Assembly: GCA_024693345.1 (NCBI GenBank)
Contig: JAILLB010000040.1
Location: 1-32,303, forward strand
DNA length: 32,303 bases
Reading direction: 5' to 3'
From: Clostridiales bacterium
GTDB taxonomy: Bacteria > Bacillota > Clostridia > Oscillospirales > CAG-272
Under the pieces are notes generated by a model. It saw only the letters and a list, made by a program, of their open reading frames with translations, searched no databases and was not told the DNA's origin. Within the stretch, counting starts at the first letter, position 1; each line of letters starts with the position of its first letter. Below, one piece after another: positions 24,824 through 32,066 of this stretch. A program made the translations under genes and the position numbers.

Positions 24824-25981
24824 CTATTGACTTTTTTGGAAGTTTTTGCAGTTATCAATGTTATTTTTCAAAAGACCTATTACAGCATTAGTTCTCGGAA
24901 TGTTCATAGTCTTTTTTGACAATCCGTACGTGTTGGTGGCAAATATTTCTATTGACTCAAGACGATCGAAATTGTATTTTGGCATGTTGTTAAGTAAATA
25001 CAATCTGTCTTCGGATTTCTTCGCAAAAGGAGTTCCTCCCCATACTGTCTTTGGATTCAATATGTCTTTGAAAGGCATATAGTACCCGAGAGAGTTGCCG
25101 CACCCGAATAACGGGGCATGCTTTATAAATTTCAATGTGTTGGCATCTCTTAAAAGACCGAAATCCGTGTAACTCCTGTCGTCGTTGTTCATTATTCTGT
25201 CAATAACGAACATGTTGCTCAAAAACGTGAACGTATCTGTGACACCGAGTTTTTCACAGCACTTTATATAGTGAACAAGATCTGAATCGGATTTTTCCTT
25301 TTTGAACATTCTCGTTACCTGAAGAGCGGGAATGAACTCGGTATCCTGATTTGTAAAACAATAGCAGACGCTTAAAGGCAAGTCTTTTTCCATTATAACA
25401 TCATACTGGACATGATCAATTCCGAGACGATTGCATATTTCAGAAAATAAAGAGTCATTTAAAGGTTGCTGCCTGTATGGAGGAGTGCCCATCTTGATGA
25501 GGCATATGTTTCCGTTATTGTATTTCCAGTACTTTTTCGTGTAGCCTGTTGTTGTGTTCTCTGGCGAACGCATGTTGAAACCATATGCTTCAACCTTCAT
25601 TCCGTATAGGACATCGGCTATGTCCTGTGTAAATTCGTTTTGGAAAAAGTTTACATTTTTCCATGACAAGTCCACATCAGCCTTTCTCATCCAATAGCAA
25701 TCCTGAAGGCTTAAAGCCATACCTTTAAGTTTCAGCTGTGAGAGATTTTTTAGACAAATGCAGCTAAGCATGTAGTCAATATTGGCTTTATCTTTCGGCA
25801 GCGAACGTTCTTCCCACCAGTTTAGAAAAGTCTTTTTTGTAAAGTTTCCTTGGGCATCATAAGAACCGGGAGGCAGTAGTTTTGAATCGACTACATTCGT
25901 AATCTTTTTTAATCCCGACCTTTTTTCATCAAAATCGAATTCTGCAACCGGATTGTCTTTATGCATCAATATGTATTTCAT
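24824..25981 (-). CDS. HipA-like protein with altered kinase motifs
   Basis: A 385-aa protein resembling the lone HipA-like kinases of gut Firmicutes: N-terminal MHKDNPVAEFDF strand pair, WWEERSLPKDKANI, SLQDCYWM (about 91-98), a candidate ATP lysine in ICLIKMG (Lys163), then VIDRIMNNDDRSYTDFGLLRD (about 259-279) and APLFGCGNSL (289-298). In active HipA-type kinases these last two read DRHxxNFG and PLFDxGxS; here His is Ser, the metal-binding Asn is Asp, and the metal-binding Asp is Gly. Catalysis is thus doubtful. There is no hipB-like gene next to it. It may act by binding, or have changed chemistry. The family call is moderate. Confidence 0.72.
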   Translation of the reverse strand: MKYILMHKDNPVAEFDFDEKRSGLKKITNVVDSKLLPPGSYDAQGNFTKKTFLNWWEERSLPKDKANIDYMLSCICLKNLSQLKLKGMALSLQDCYWMRKADVDLSWKNVNFFQNEFTQDIADVLYGMKVEAYGFNMRSPENTTTGYTKKYWKYNNGNICLIKMGTPPYRQQPLNDSLFSEICNRLGIDHVQYDVIMEKDLPLSVCYCFTNQDTEFIPALQVTRMFKKEKSDSDLVHYIKCCEKLGVTDTFTFLSNMFVIDRIMNNDDRSYTDFGLLRDANTLKFIKHAPLFGCGNSLGYYMPFKDILNPKTVWGGTPFAKKSEDRLYLLNNMPKYNFDRLESIEIFATNTYGLSKKTMNIPRTNAVIGLLKNNIDNCKNFQKSQ

Positions 25982-25994
25982 AGAGCCACCCTTT

Positions 25995-26027
25995 CAAAAA
26001 AATGGTGACAAATACTAATGCCACCAT
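25995..26027 (-). terminator. Terminator/attenuator upstream of the HipA-like gene
   Basis: On the - strand ATGGTGGCA pairs with TGTCACCAT (one mismatch) followed by TTTTTTTG. It ends about 14 nt before the HipA-like ATG, right against its GAAAGGG ribosome site. Confidence 0.78.
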
Positions 26028-26037
26028 AATCTGTTTT

Positions 26038-26598
26038 TCAGTCCGTAAATCCCCAGATGGAGTTAATTTTGTGAACTAGGTTTTTTATGTTAGCAGAATG
26101 AGCCTGATATACTTCCAAAGCTCTTTCGCTGTCTTCGTTTGTTGTTGAAATATAGTTTCCGTTTTTATCGACCTTAATGTAGTAAACAATTGTTCTAACA
26201 CTGCTGCCTTGAATAGATGTTGTAGTGATGTCCGCTGTATATTCAATCACTTTACCACCGGATACTTTGGCATTTACACCATCCGGATATAACGCCAATG
26301 CTTCTGATATAGATTCGCTTGGCATACTGATTACGAGATTTCCGGACCATGAAAGCCATGAGGGTCGTCCAATAAAATACTGGTATCTGGTTTTGTCAAA
26401 TCCATATGATGATGAGGCTGTATCTGTCCAGTTCTCTGCGCCCCTTTCTTTGATTGCATCAACGTACTTATTGAATGTGAAATAGGATGTCAACATCCAT
26501 ACTAGTGTTAGTACCAGCAGAACGGCAATAATGGATAATCCGACAATGAGAACAATCTTTGCTGTGTTATTGGTTTTCTGTTGTGCTTTTGAAGCCAT
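26038..26598 (-). CDS. Small single-pass membrane protein, function unknown
   Basis: I do not recognise this protein. From the ATG at 26598 (AGAGGAAA ribosome site; the ORF-track start at 26631 lies inside the promoter region) it is 186 aa: a basic polar start rich in Gln, Asn and Lys, one membrane helix (about 15-39) and an external domain of about 145 residues with the segments WTDTASSSYGF, RPSWLSWSGN and YYIKVDKNGNYIS. Arrangement is a signal-anchor with an outside domain. It has its own promoter and terminator. Confidence 0.7.
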   Translation of the reverse strand: MASKAQQKTNNTAKIVLIVGLSIIAVLLVLTLVWMLTSYFTFNKYVDAIKERGAENWTDTASSSYGFDKTRYQYFIGRPSWLSWSGNLVISMPSESISEALALYPDGVNAKVSGGKVIEYTADITTTSIQGSSVRTIVYYIKVDKNGNYISTTNEDSERALEVYQAHSANIKNLVHKINSIWGFTD

Positions 26599-26633
26599 TT
26601 TTGTTTCCTCTGATCGTGAAATATTACCCAATA

Positions 26634-26662
26634 ATAATACACTATTTCAGTGTCAAAAACAA
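26634..26662 (-). promoter_or_regulatory. Promoter of the small membrane protein gene, with internal inverted repeat
   Basis: On the - strand TTGTTT, a 17-bp spacer and TATTAT. The spacer holds a short inverted repeat ACACT-ATTTC-AGTGT (26639-26653), a possible operator. Confidence 0.55.
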
Positions 26663-26705
26663 TAATTGAGGCTGAACTTTCCCTTTTTTACCAAAAAGGT
26701 GTACA

Positions 26706-26729
26706 TACGCGCGTAAAAAATGATATAAT
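26706..26729 (+). promoter_or_regulatory. Extended -10 promoter of nadE with palindrome
   Basis: TGATATAAT (26721-26729) is an extended -10 with a consensus TATAAT; there is no good -35. A 10-bp palindrome TACGCGCGTA (26706-26715) lies in the spacer, and is GC-rich in an AT-rich setting, so it may be an operator. Confidence 0.6.
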
Positions 26730-26766
26730 TAACAAGACAATTAACTAAAAATCGAGGACGATTACC

Positions 26767-27507
26767 ATGTATAAATTCGATGTTGAAGATGCAACCAGAC
26801 AATGTGTTGAATGGATAAAAAACTGGTTTGACGAGAACGGAAAAGGATGCAATTCAGTATTGGGCATTTCAGGAGGAAAAGACAGTTCTGTAGTTGCTGC
26901 GCTATGCTGCAAGGCACTCGGAAAAGACAGAGTCATAGGTGTACTTATGCCTCAGGGTGTTCAGGAAGACATTGACTATGCATTCGGAATCTGTGATTTT
27001 TTGGGTATTAAACACTACGTCATAAACATAAAAGATGCTGTTGATGCAGTAAAACTTCAGGTTTTGCAATCACTTGAACTTACACAACAGGCTTCTCAAA
27101 ATCTTCCTGCAAGAATAAGGATGTCATCTGTTTACGCAGTATCTCAGTGTGTAAACGGAAGAGTGGCAAATACCTGCAACCTCTCAGAAGACTGGGTTGG
27201 ATATGCGACCAGGTATGGTGACGGAGCAGGAGACTTTTCTCCGATATCCCATTTTACAGTTACTGAAGTAAAGGCAATTGGAAGATATCTCGGACTTCCG
27301 GAAAAGTATATTGAGAAACCTCCGATAGATGGCCTGAGTGGAAAGACCGATGAAGACAATCTCGGCTTCACTTATGCAACTCTTGACAAATACATCAGAG
27401 AGGGAATTGAACCGGAACAGGAAACAAAAACAAGAATAGATACACTTCACAAAGCAAATCTTTTCAAAGTTAAGTATATGCCTTGCTTTGAATACAAGGC
27501 AGAGTAA
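26767..27507 (+). CDS. nadE: NH3-dependent NAD synthetase
   Basis: The enzyme amidates nicotinic acid adenine dinucleotide to NAD using ATP and ammonia. The 246-aa protein has the PP-loop GISGGKDSS (33-41), NLPARIRM (about 112-119), GYATRYGDGAGDFSPI and EKPPIDGLSGKTDEDNLG, all family signatures. There is no glutaminase domain, so ammonia is the nitrogen source. It heads an operon with KDPG aldolase and a sugar kinase, an unusual pairing. Start ATG preceded by GAGGA. Confidence 0.95.
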   Translation: MYKFDVEDATRQCVEWIKNWFDENGKGCNSVLGISGGKDSSVVAALCCKALGKDRVIGVLMPQGVQEDIDYAFGICDFLGIKHYVINIKDAVDAVKLQVLQSLELTQQASQNLPARIRMSSVYAVSQCVNGRVANTCNLSEDWVGYATRYGDGAGDFSPISHFTVTEVKAIGRYLGLPEKYIEKPPIDGLSGKTDEDNLGFTYATLDKYIREGIEPEQETKTRIDTLHKANLFKVKYMPCFEYKAE

Positions 27508-27520
27508 TGAGGGAAAACAT

Positions 27521-28168
27521 ATGGATAGTTCAAAATCCACACTCGAGAGACTTGGTAAAATAGGTATTGTACCGGTAGTGGTACTGGAAAACGCAGATGA
27601 TGCAATACCACTGGCGAGAGCGCTGATGAAAGGCGGGCTGCCTTGCGCAGAAGTCACATTCAGAACTGATGCTGCTGAAGAATCTATAAGGAGAATAGCC
27701 AAAGAATTCCCCGAGATGCTTGTCGGAGCGGGGACGGTTCTAACCACGGATCAGGCTGACAGGGCAATCGCAGCAGGTGCCAAATTTGTAGTTGCTCCCG
27801 GATTGAATCCCAAAGTGGTTAAACATGTACTTTCAAAAAATATACCAATGTGCCCAGGCACATGCACACCGAGCGACATTGAAGCGGCACTTGATTTAGG
27901 ACTGAATATTGTGAAGTTCTTCCCGGCAGAGCCTTCGGGAGGTCTTAAGATGATAAAAGCCCTGGGGTCGGCATACGTTAATGTAAAATTCATGCCTACA
28001 GGTGGCATCAATGCAGAGAACATCAGGGACTATCTTGCATACAACAAAATATTTGCGTGCGGTGGAAGCTGGATGGTAAAAGGTGAACTCATTAAAGCAG
28101 GCAAGTTTGATGAAATTGAAAGACTTGTCAGGGAAGCAGTTGAAATTGTTAAAGAAGTCAGAGGTTGA
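27521..28168 (+). CDS. eda: KDPG/KHG aldolase
   Basis: The aldolase cleaves 2-keto-3-deoxy-6-phosphogluconate to pyruvate and glyceraldehyde 3-phosphate (Entner-Doudoroff or hexuronate route). From the ATG at 27521 (GAGGG upstream) it has 215 residues, the usual length. Glu44 in CAEVTFRT is the catalytic acid/base, Lys132 in IVKFFPAE the Schiff-base lysine, with GAGTVLT, CPGTCTPS and PTGGI loops. The ORF-track start at 27488 runs into nadE and lacks a ribosome site. The stop overlaps the region of the kinase start. Confidence 0.95.
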   Translation: MDSSKSTLERLGKIGIVPVVVLENADDAIPLARALMKGGLPCAEVTFRTDAAEESIRRIAKEFPEMLVGAGTVLTTDQADRAIAAGAKFVVAPGLNPKVVKHVLSKNIPMCPGTCTPSDIEAALDLGLNIVKFFPAEPSGGLKMIKALGSAYVNVKFMPTGGINAENIRDYLAYNKIFACGGSWMVKGELIKAGKFDEIERLVREAVEIVKEVRG

Positions 28169-28170
28169 TT

Positions 28171-29268
28171 ATGAATCTGAAAATAAAAGACAGAAATGAA
28201 TGCATGTATGATGCCGTTTCAATTGGTGAAATAATGCTTAGACTGGACCCCGGTGAGGGAAGAATAAGAACAGCAAGGGAATTCAAAGTGTGGGAAGGCG
28301 GAGGCGAATACAACGTGGTCCGCGGCCTCAGAAAATGTTTTGGTTTAAAGACTGGGGTAATAACTGCTTTTGCAGATAACGAAGTGGGAAAGCTTCTTGA
28401 AGATCTTATCCTTCAGGGTGGAGTAGATACTTCGCTGATTAAATGGGTGAAGACAGATGGAATAGGCAGAGTGTGCAGAAACGGTCTTAACTTCACTGAG
28501 AGAGGTTTTGGAATAAGGGGTGCCATCGGTTGCTCTGACAGGGCAAACACCGCAATTTCAAAAGCCATACCTGAAGATTTTGATTTTGAATACATTTTTG
28601 GAAAACTCGGTGTTAGATGGCTTCACACAGGTGGTATTTATGCTGCATTGTCAGAGCAGTCATCTAAGACTATCGTGGAAGCAATAAAGATTGCCAAAAA
28701 GTATGGAACAATTGTTTCTTATGACCTTAATTACAGGCCATCAATGTGGAGTGCAATAGGCGGAATTGATAAGGCTCGTGAAGTAAACAAAGAAATAGCC
28801 AAATATGTAGACGTAATGATTGGAAACGAAGAAGATTTCACTGCGTGTCTCGGATTTGAAATAGAGGGAAATGACAGTAACCTGAAGTCTCTTAATGTCG
28901 ACGGATACAAAAAAATGATAAACGAAGCTGCAAAAACTTATCCGAATTTCAAAGTTGTTGCAACTACTCTTAGAACTGTTAAAACTGCAACAATCAATGA
29001 TTGGAGTGCACTCTGCTGGGCAGACGGAGAGATATATAAGTCAAAGGACTACACAGGACTCGAAATACTCGACAGAGTTGGTGGCGGAGACTCTTTTGCA
29101 TCGGGGCTCATATATGGTCTCATGAGTACATCAGATCCGAAAATTGCAGTTGAATACGGAGCAGCTCACGGGGCGCTTGCCATGACAACTCCCGGTGATA
29201 CATCCATGGCCAGCAAAAAAGAGGTTGAAGCTGTTATGGAAGGTGCCGGAGCCAGGGTTAAAAGATGA
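28171..29268 (+). CDS. kdgK: PfkB-family sugar kinase, probably 2-keto-3-deoxygluconate kinase
   Basis: A 365-aa ribokinase/PfkB-type kinase. The N-terminal strand SIGEIMLRLDPG, the WEGGGEYNVVRGL sugar-binding segment and the C-terminal signature DRVGGGDSFASGL (catalytic Asp about 307) are clear; SYDLNYRPSMW is typical of KdgK enzymes. Adjacent to KDPG aldolase, it most likely makes the aldolase substrate from 2-keto-3-deoxygluconate. Start ATG at 28171 is preferred to the track TTG at 28165. It overlaps the next start (ATGA). Confidence 0.88.
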   Translation: MNLKIKDRNECMYDAVSIGEIMLRLDPGEGRIRTAREFKVWEGGGEYNVVRGLRKCFGLKTGVITAFADNEVGKLLEDLILQGGVDTSLIKWVKTDGIGRVCRNGLNFTERGFGIRGAIGCSDRANTAISKAIPEDFDFEYIFGKLGVRWLHTGGIYAALSEQSSKTIVEAIKIAKKYGTIVSYDLNYRPSMWSAIGGIDKAREVNKEIAKYVDVMIGNEEDFTACLGFEIEGNDSNLKSLNVDGYKKMINEAAKTYPNFKVVATTLRTVKTATINDWSALCWADGEIYKSKDYTGLEILDRVGGGDSFASGLIYGLMSTSDPKIAVEYGAAHGALAMTTPGDTSMASKKEVEAVMEGAGARVKR

Positions 29269-30092
29269 GCAGAAAAAAGACGGTTGATTTATCCAAAAGG
29301 GTAACTGAACTTGACCTCATAAGAGGTATATGCATTCTGGGAATGGCGGTTGATCATGCATTTGCAATGACAATTTTTATGTTGCCATCAATATTCCAGA
29401 ACAGCGAGGCGACATATAGCATCTACCAGTTTGGGCTGAAGTATTGGAACAGTACACCGAGGATGATTATTCATTTGGTCGGACTCAGTTTGTTCCTCCT
29501 GCTCACGGGCGTATGTTGTTCGTTCAGTCGCAGCAACATCAGAAGAGGAACAAAGCTTCTCATCGTGTCTGTCATTTTTACTATTGTCACAATCATATTC
29601 ATGAATCTGATTGGAGAACAGGATGAAATCGTAACATTCGGTGTACTTCACTGTATAGCTGTTTGCCTCTTGATTGTCGGTGTTCTGGACAAGATTAACA
29701 CAAATAAATGGGTATATCTCGCAATTGGTCTCGTTATGATAGTTGTGGGAATATTGTTTGTGTCGGTCATAAACGAAAATGGCGATTACTACGTCAAATA
29801 TTCGTCGGAAAGCCTCTGGACCCTTGTTCCCAAAATCATATTGGGACTGTCATATGCGGGAGCAGACTGTATTCCATTGTTCCCATACGGCGGAGTTGTA
29901 TTTGTCGGTGTTTTCCTTGGAAGACAATTCTACAGCGAGAGAAAACCGCTGGTGTTCAAAAATTATCACAACAACATTATCACGATACTTGGAAGACATA
30001 CACTAGTTTTCTATTTGGTACACCTACTAATAATCGTTCCGATTTGGGTGGTTGTGTACCTGATTCTCGGTGCAAAGTTAACTATTTTTTGA
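29265..30092 (+). CDS. DUF1624-like membrane protein (heparan-glucosaminide acetyltransferase-type)
   Basis: A 275-aa protein with about seven membrane helices. The opening RVTELDLIRGICILGMAVDHAF (here Asp30-His31) is the signature of the DUF1624/HGSNAT catalytic family, whose His is the acetyl acceptor, along with FGVLHCIA and a C-terminal GRHTLVFYLVHL segment. The family transfers acyl groups across membranes to sugars; the acceptor here is unknown. The start overlaps the kinase stop, so it is the last gene of the nadE-eda-kdgK operon. Only a weak hairpin on this strand follows. Confidence 0.78.
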   Translation: MSRKKTVDLSKRVTELDLIRGICILGMAVDHAFAMTIFMLPSIFQNSEATYSIYQFGLKYWNSTPRMIIHLVGLSLFLLLTGVCCSFSRSNIRRGTKLLIVSVIFTIVTIIFMNLIGEQDEIVTFGVLHCIAVCLLIVGVLDKINTNKWVYLAIGLVMIVVGILFVSVINENGDYYVKYSSESLWTLVPKIILGLSYAGADCIPLFPYGGVVFVGVFLGRQFYSERKPLVFKNYHNNIITILGRHTLVFYLVHLLIIVPIWVVVYLILGAKLTIF

Positions 30093-30095
30093 CAT

Positions 30096-30120
30096 AAAAA
30101 AAGTCTGACCAAAGTCAGAC
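30096..30120 (-). terminator. Terminator of tRNA-Arg
   Basis: On the - strand GTCTGAC/GTCAGAC (7 bp, 4-nt loop) is followed by seven Ts, 7 nt after the tRNA 3' CCA end. On the + strand no T run follows. Confidence 0.85.
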
Positions 30121-30126
30121 AATTTA

Positions 30127-30202
30127 TGGCGCGCCCGGGGGGATTCGAACCCACGACCTACCGGTTCGTAGCCGGGCACTCTATCCACTGAGCTACGGGC
30201 GC
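30127..30202 (-). tRNA. tRNA-Arg (anticodon ACG)
   Basis: Full cloverleaf of 76 nt with encoded CCA and discriminator G: acceptor GCGCCCG/CGGGCGC, D-stem GCTC/GAGT, anticodon loop CTACGAA (ACG, to be edited to ICG), T-loop TTCGAAT. Two stem pairs do not match: C27-U43 in the anticodon stem and U50-C64 in the T-stem. Promoter and terminator flank it. Confidence 0.93.
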
Positions 30203-30218
30203 TTTTTTACAATGGGTT

Positions 30219-30247
30219 ATTCTATCACATTACATTTTTAGTGTCAA
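30219..30247 (-). promoter_or_regulatory. Promoter of tRNA-Arg
   Basis: On the - strand TTGACA, a 17-bp spacer and TAGAAT, ending about 17 bp before the tRNA 5' end. Confidence 0.88.
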
Positions 30248-30285
30248 TAACAAAATATGTGAGCGGATGATACGAAAACCGACAC

Positions 30286-30314
30286 TTGAATATATAGACT
30301 TCATTTGGTAAAAT
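30286..30314 (+). promoter_or_regulatory. Promoter of the RCC1-repeat gene
   Basis: TTGAAT, a 17-bp spacer and TAAAAT, 36 bp before the ATG. It diverges from the tRNA-Arg promoter. Confidence 0.75.
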
Positions 30315-30350
30315 TATACAGTACGAAAACGATGTGAAAGAAGGGGTTTT

Positions 30351-31778
30351 ATGTCAGATTTGGGCAAAAAAATTAAAATAGTCGGAACAATCCTGTGCGT
30401 TTTGTTTGCGGCCGCTTCAGTTGTTATGGCGGTCAGATCATTTGGACAGGCTGACATATTCGGCGGGGCTATCTGGCTTTTGTTTGCATGCATTTCCACC
30501 GCTTGTATTTACATCGTTTTTGCAGTATCCAACATGGCATCTGAGTATACGGAAAACCACAAGAAACTGCGTATGGTTGTAGAAAAAGCAGCCAGACTTG
30601 AAAAGAAGTTGAACAGTTTACAGAGTTCTGGTGTAGATAAGTATTCTCCAGTTAACGGAACTGTTACAATTGGTCCGGAACAACACTCAGGTGACACAAT
30701 GGGAGTTACCACAGCAATGAGAAAAGCGTTGGGTAACGATTATACAAAGAAGTTCAATTCAACCGGAACCATAGAAGTAAAAGCCCAGAATGATCAGGTC
30801 GGTTCACTTTCAGGCGTTTTTTCAAACGAAGCGACAAGAACCAACACCATGATGAACAGCTCTGCAAGAAACCTTATAGAGGAAGCATTCAATACAACAA
30901 GCACTGACACTTATCATGTAAATGTCGGGACGAATTCTGCAACAAAGTATTTCTATCACAAGAACAGAACAATCGCAGCAGGTGGGCTGCATACACTTGC
31001 ACTCACAAACAGCGGAAGCGTTCTTGCATTCGGTTTCGGCGAGTACGGACAGATTGAAGTGTCGGGATGGAGAGATCTTGTTCAGATAGCGGCAGGGGCG
31101 TATCACACGATAGGACTAAAATCAAACGGAACAGTTCTCGCAGCCGGATACAATGGTTACGGACAATGCAATGTTTCCGGATGGAAAAATATATGTTCTG
31201 TAGCAGCAGGCACTGGTCATACAGTTGGTCTGAAATCCGATGGAACGTGTGTGGCTACTGGTGACGGAACATATGGCCAGACAGATGTAGGTGACTGGAC
31301 AGATATAATTGCAATATCTGCGGGCAATAATTATACAGCAGGACTTAAGGCTGACGGAACAGTTGTAGGCGTAGGAGCCAATACAGACGGAAACTGGGGA
31401 GCAGCAAAGTGGGGAAGCATTAACATGATTGCCTCGGGCGGAATCCACATTCTCGGACTCAAAGCTGATGGAACATGTGTTGCTGTGGGTAACAACTCAA
31501 ACGGCCAGTGTGAAGTATCATCCTGGAAGAACGTAGTATCGATTGCCGCAGGCAACTATCACTCAGTTGGTCTTTTGTCTAACGGAAAGGTTGTATCAGT
31601 AGGATATAACGGATATAAGCAGTGTGAAGTATCTCAATGGACTGACGTAATTGCAATAGCTGCAGGTAGAAACCACACAATCGGTTTAACAAAATACGGT
31701 ACGCTTGTGTCAACTGGTGACAATCAGTATGGACAATGCTCAGTCGCATCTGCGCAAAACCTGCGCATTTCCGAGTAA
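30351..31778 (+). CDS. Membrane-anchored RCC1-type seven-repeat beta-propeller protein
   Basis: A 475-aa protein: two membrane helices (about 9-29 and 38-60), a short coiled coil (about 66-92), a polar Thr/Asn/Ser-rich linker (about 93-207) and seven RCC1-like repeats filling 208-473. Each repeat follows the pattern AAGxxHTxGLKxDGTxVAxGxNxYGQCxVSxW and each is exactly 38 residues, with no insertion. Basic residues before the first helix suggest the N-terminus is inside, so the propeller would face the cytoplasm. Such propellers bind partners; no enzyme motif is visible and the partner is unknown. GAAGGGG precedes the ATG. Repeats 4 and 5 depart most from the pattern. Confidence 0.87.
   Translation: MSDLGKKIKIVGTILCVLFAAASVVMAVRSFGQADIFGGAIWLLFACISTACIYIVFAVSNMASEYTENHKKLRMVVEKAARLEKKLNSLQSSGVDKYSPVNGTVTIGPEQHSGDTMGVTTAMRKALGNDYTKKFNSTGTIEVKAQNDQVGSLSGVFSNEATRTNTMMNSSARNLIEEAFNTTSTDTYHVNVGTNSATKYFYHKNRTIAAGGLHTLALTNSGSVLAFGFGEYGQIEVSGWRDLVQIAAGAYHTIGLKSNGTVLAAGYNGYGQCNVSGWKNICSVAAGTGHTVGLKSDGTCVATGDGTYGQTDVGDWTDIIAISAGNNYTAGLKADGTVVGVGANTDGNWGAAKWGSINMIASGGIHILGLKADGTCVAVGNNSNGQCEVSSWKNVVSIAAGNYHSVGLLSNGKVVSVGYNGYKQCEVSQWTDVIAIAAGRNHTIGLTKYGTLVSTGDNQYGQCSVASAQNLRISE
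30972..31769 (+). repeat. Seven in-frame 114-bp RCC1 repeat units
   Basis: Protein-level repeats of 38 residues. The DNA is diverged between units, so this is an old protein repeat, not a recent tandem duplication. Confidence 0.85.
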
Positions 31779-31791
31779 TTAAAGATTATAT

Positions 31792-31833
31792 GTTCCAAAC
31801 CCGAAAATGAGTATTGATTTTTTGGTTTGGAAC
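31792..31833. repeat. 10-bp inverted repeat flanking the tRNA-Leu -35 box
   Basis: GTTCCAAACC and its perfect reverse complement GGTTTGGAAC are separated by 22 bp that include the TTGATT hexamer. No T run follows, so it is not a standard terminator of the RCC1 gene. Confidence 0.6.
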
Positions 31834-31842
31834 TATTATAAT
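31814..31842 (+). promoter_or_regulatory. Promoter of tRNA-Leu
   Basis: TTGATT, a 17-bp spacer and consensus TATAAT, 10 bp before the tRNA 5' end. Confidence 0.85.
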
Positions 31843-31852
31843 TCAATGGCAT

Positions 31853-31939
31853 GCCGGTGTGTTGGAATGGCAGACGAGGAGGACTCAAAATCCTTTGGGC
31901 TCAAAACCCGTGCGGGTTCAAGTCCCGCCACCGGCACCA
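31853..31939 (+). tRNA. tRNA-Leu (anticodon CAA)
   Basis: An 87-nt class II tRNA with encoded CCA: acceptor GCCGGTG/CACCGGC, anticodon stem GAGGA/TCCTT around loop CTCAAAA (CAA, reads UUG), a long variable arm GGG/CCC, and T-arm GCGGG-TTCAAGT-CCCGC. Discriminator A as usual for leucine. The ORF track line 31807-32052 is a shadow over it. Confidence 0.95.
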
Positions 31940-31947
31940 CAATTTCC

Positions 31948-31989
31948 AATCTTGATACGAGAAAACTCAAGTATCAAGATTATTTTTTT
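31948..31989 (+). terminator. Terminator of tRNA-Leu
   Basis: An 11-bp stem AATCTTGATAC/GTATCAAGATT with an inner GAG/CTC pairing in the loop, followed by ATTTTTTTA. Confidence 0.9.
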
Positions 31990-32054
31990 ATGGTGGCAAA
32001 AACGGTTGCGTTTTGTCACTTTACCTTCCCTGAACGAAGATATACAATATAGGC

Positions 32055-32066
32055 AAAGATATCTTT
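32055..32066. promoter_or_regulatory. 12-bp palindrome upstream of the XRE gene
   Basis: AAAGATATCTTT is a perfect palindrome about 30 bp before the regulator start; a related half AAGATAT occurs at about 32036. Possible autoregulatory operator. Confidence 0.45.

Noticed and set aside
30972-31769. CRISPR-like or tandem DNA repeat
   Set aside because: The periodicity is 114 bp and in frame, with diverged DNA and a conserved protein pattern; it is a beta-propeller.
31807-32052. 81-aa ORF downstream of the RCC1 gene
   Set aside because: It covers tRNA-Leu and its terminator; no ribosome site.
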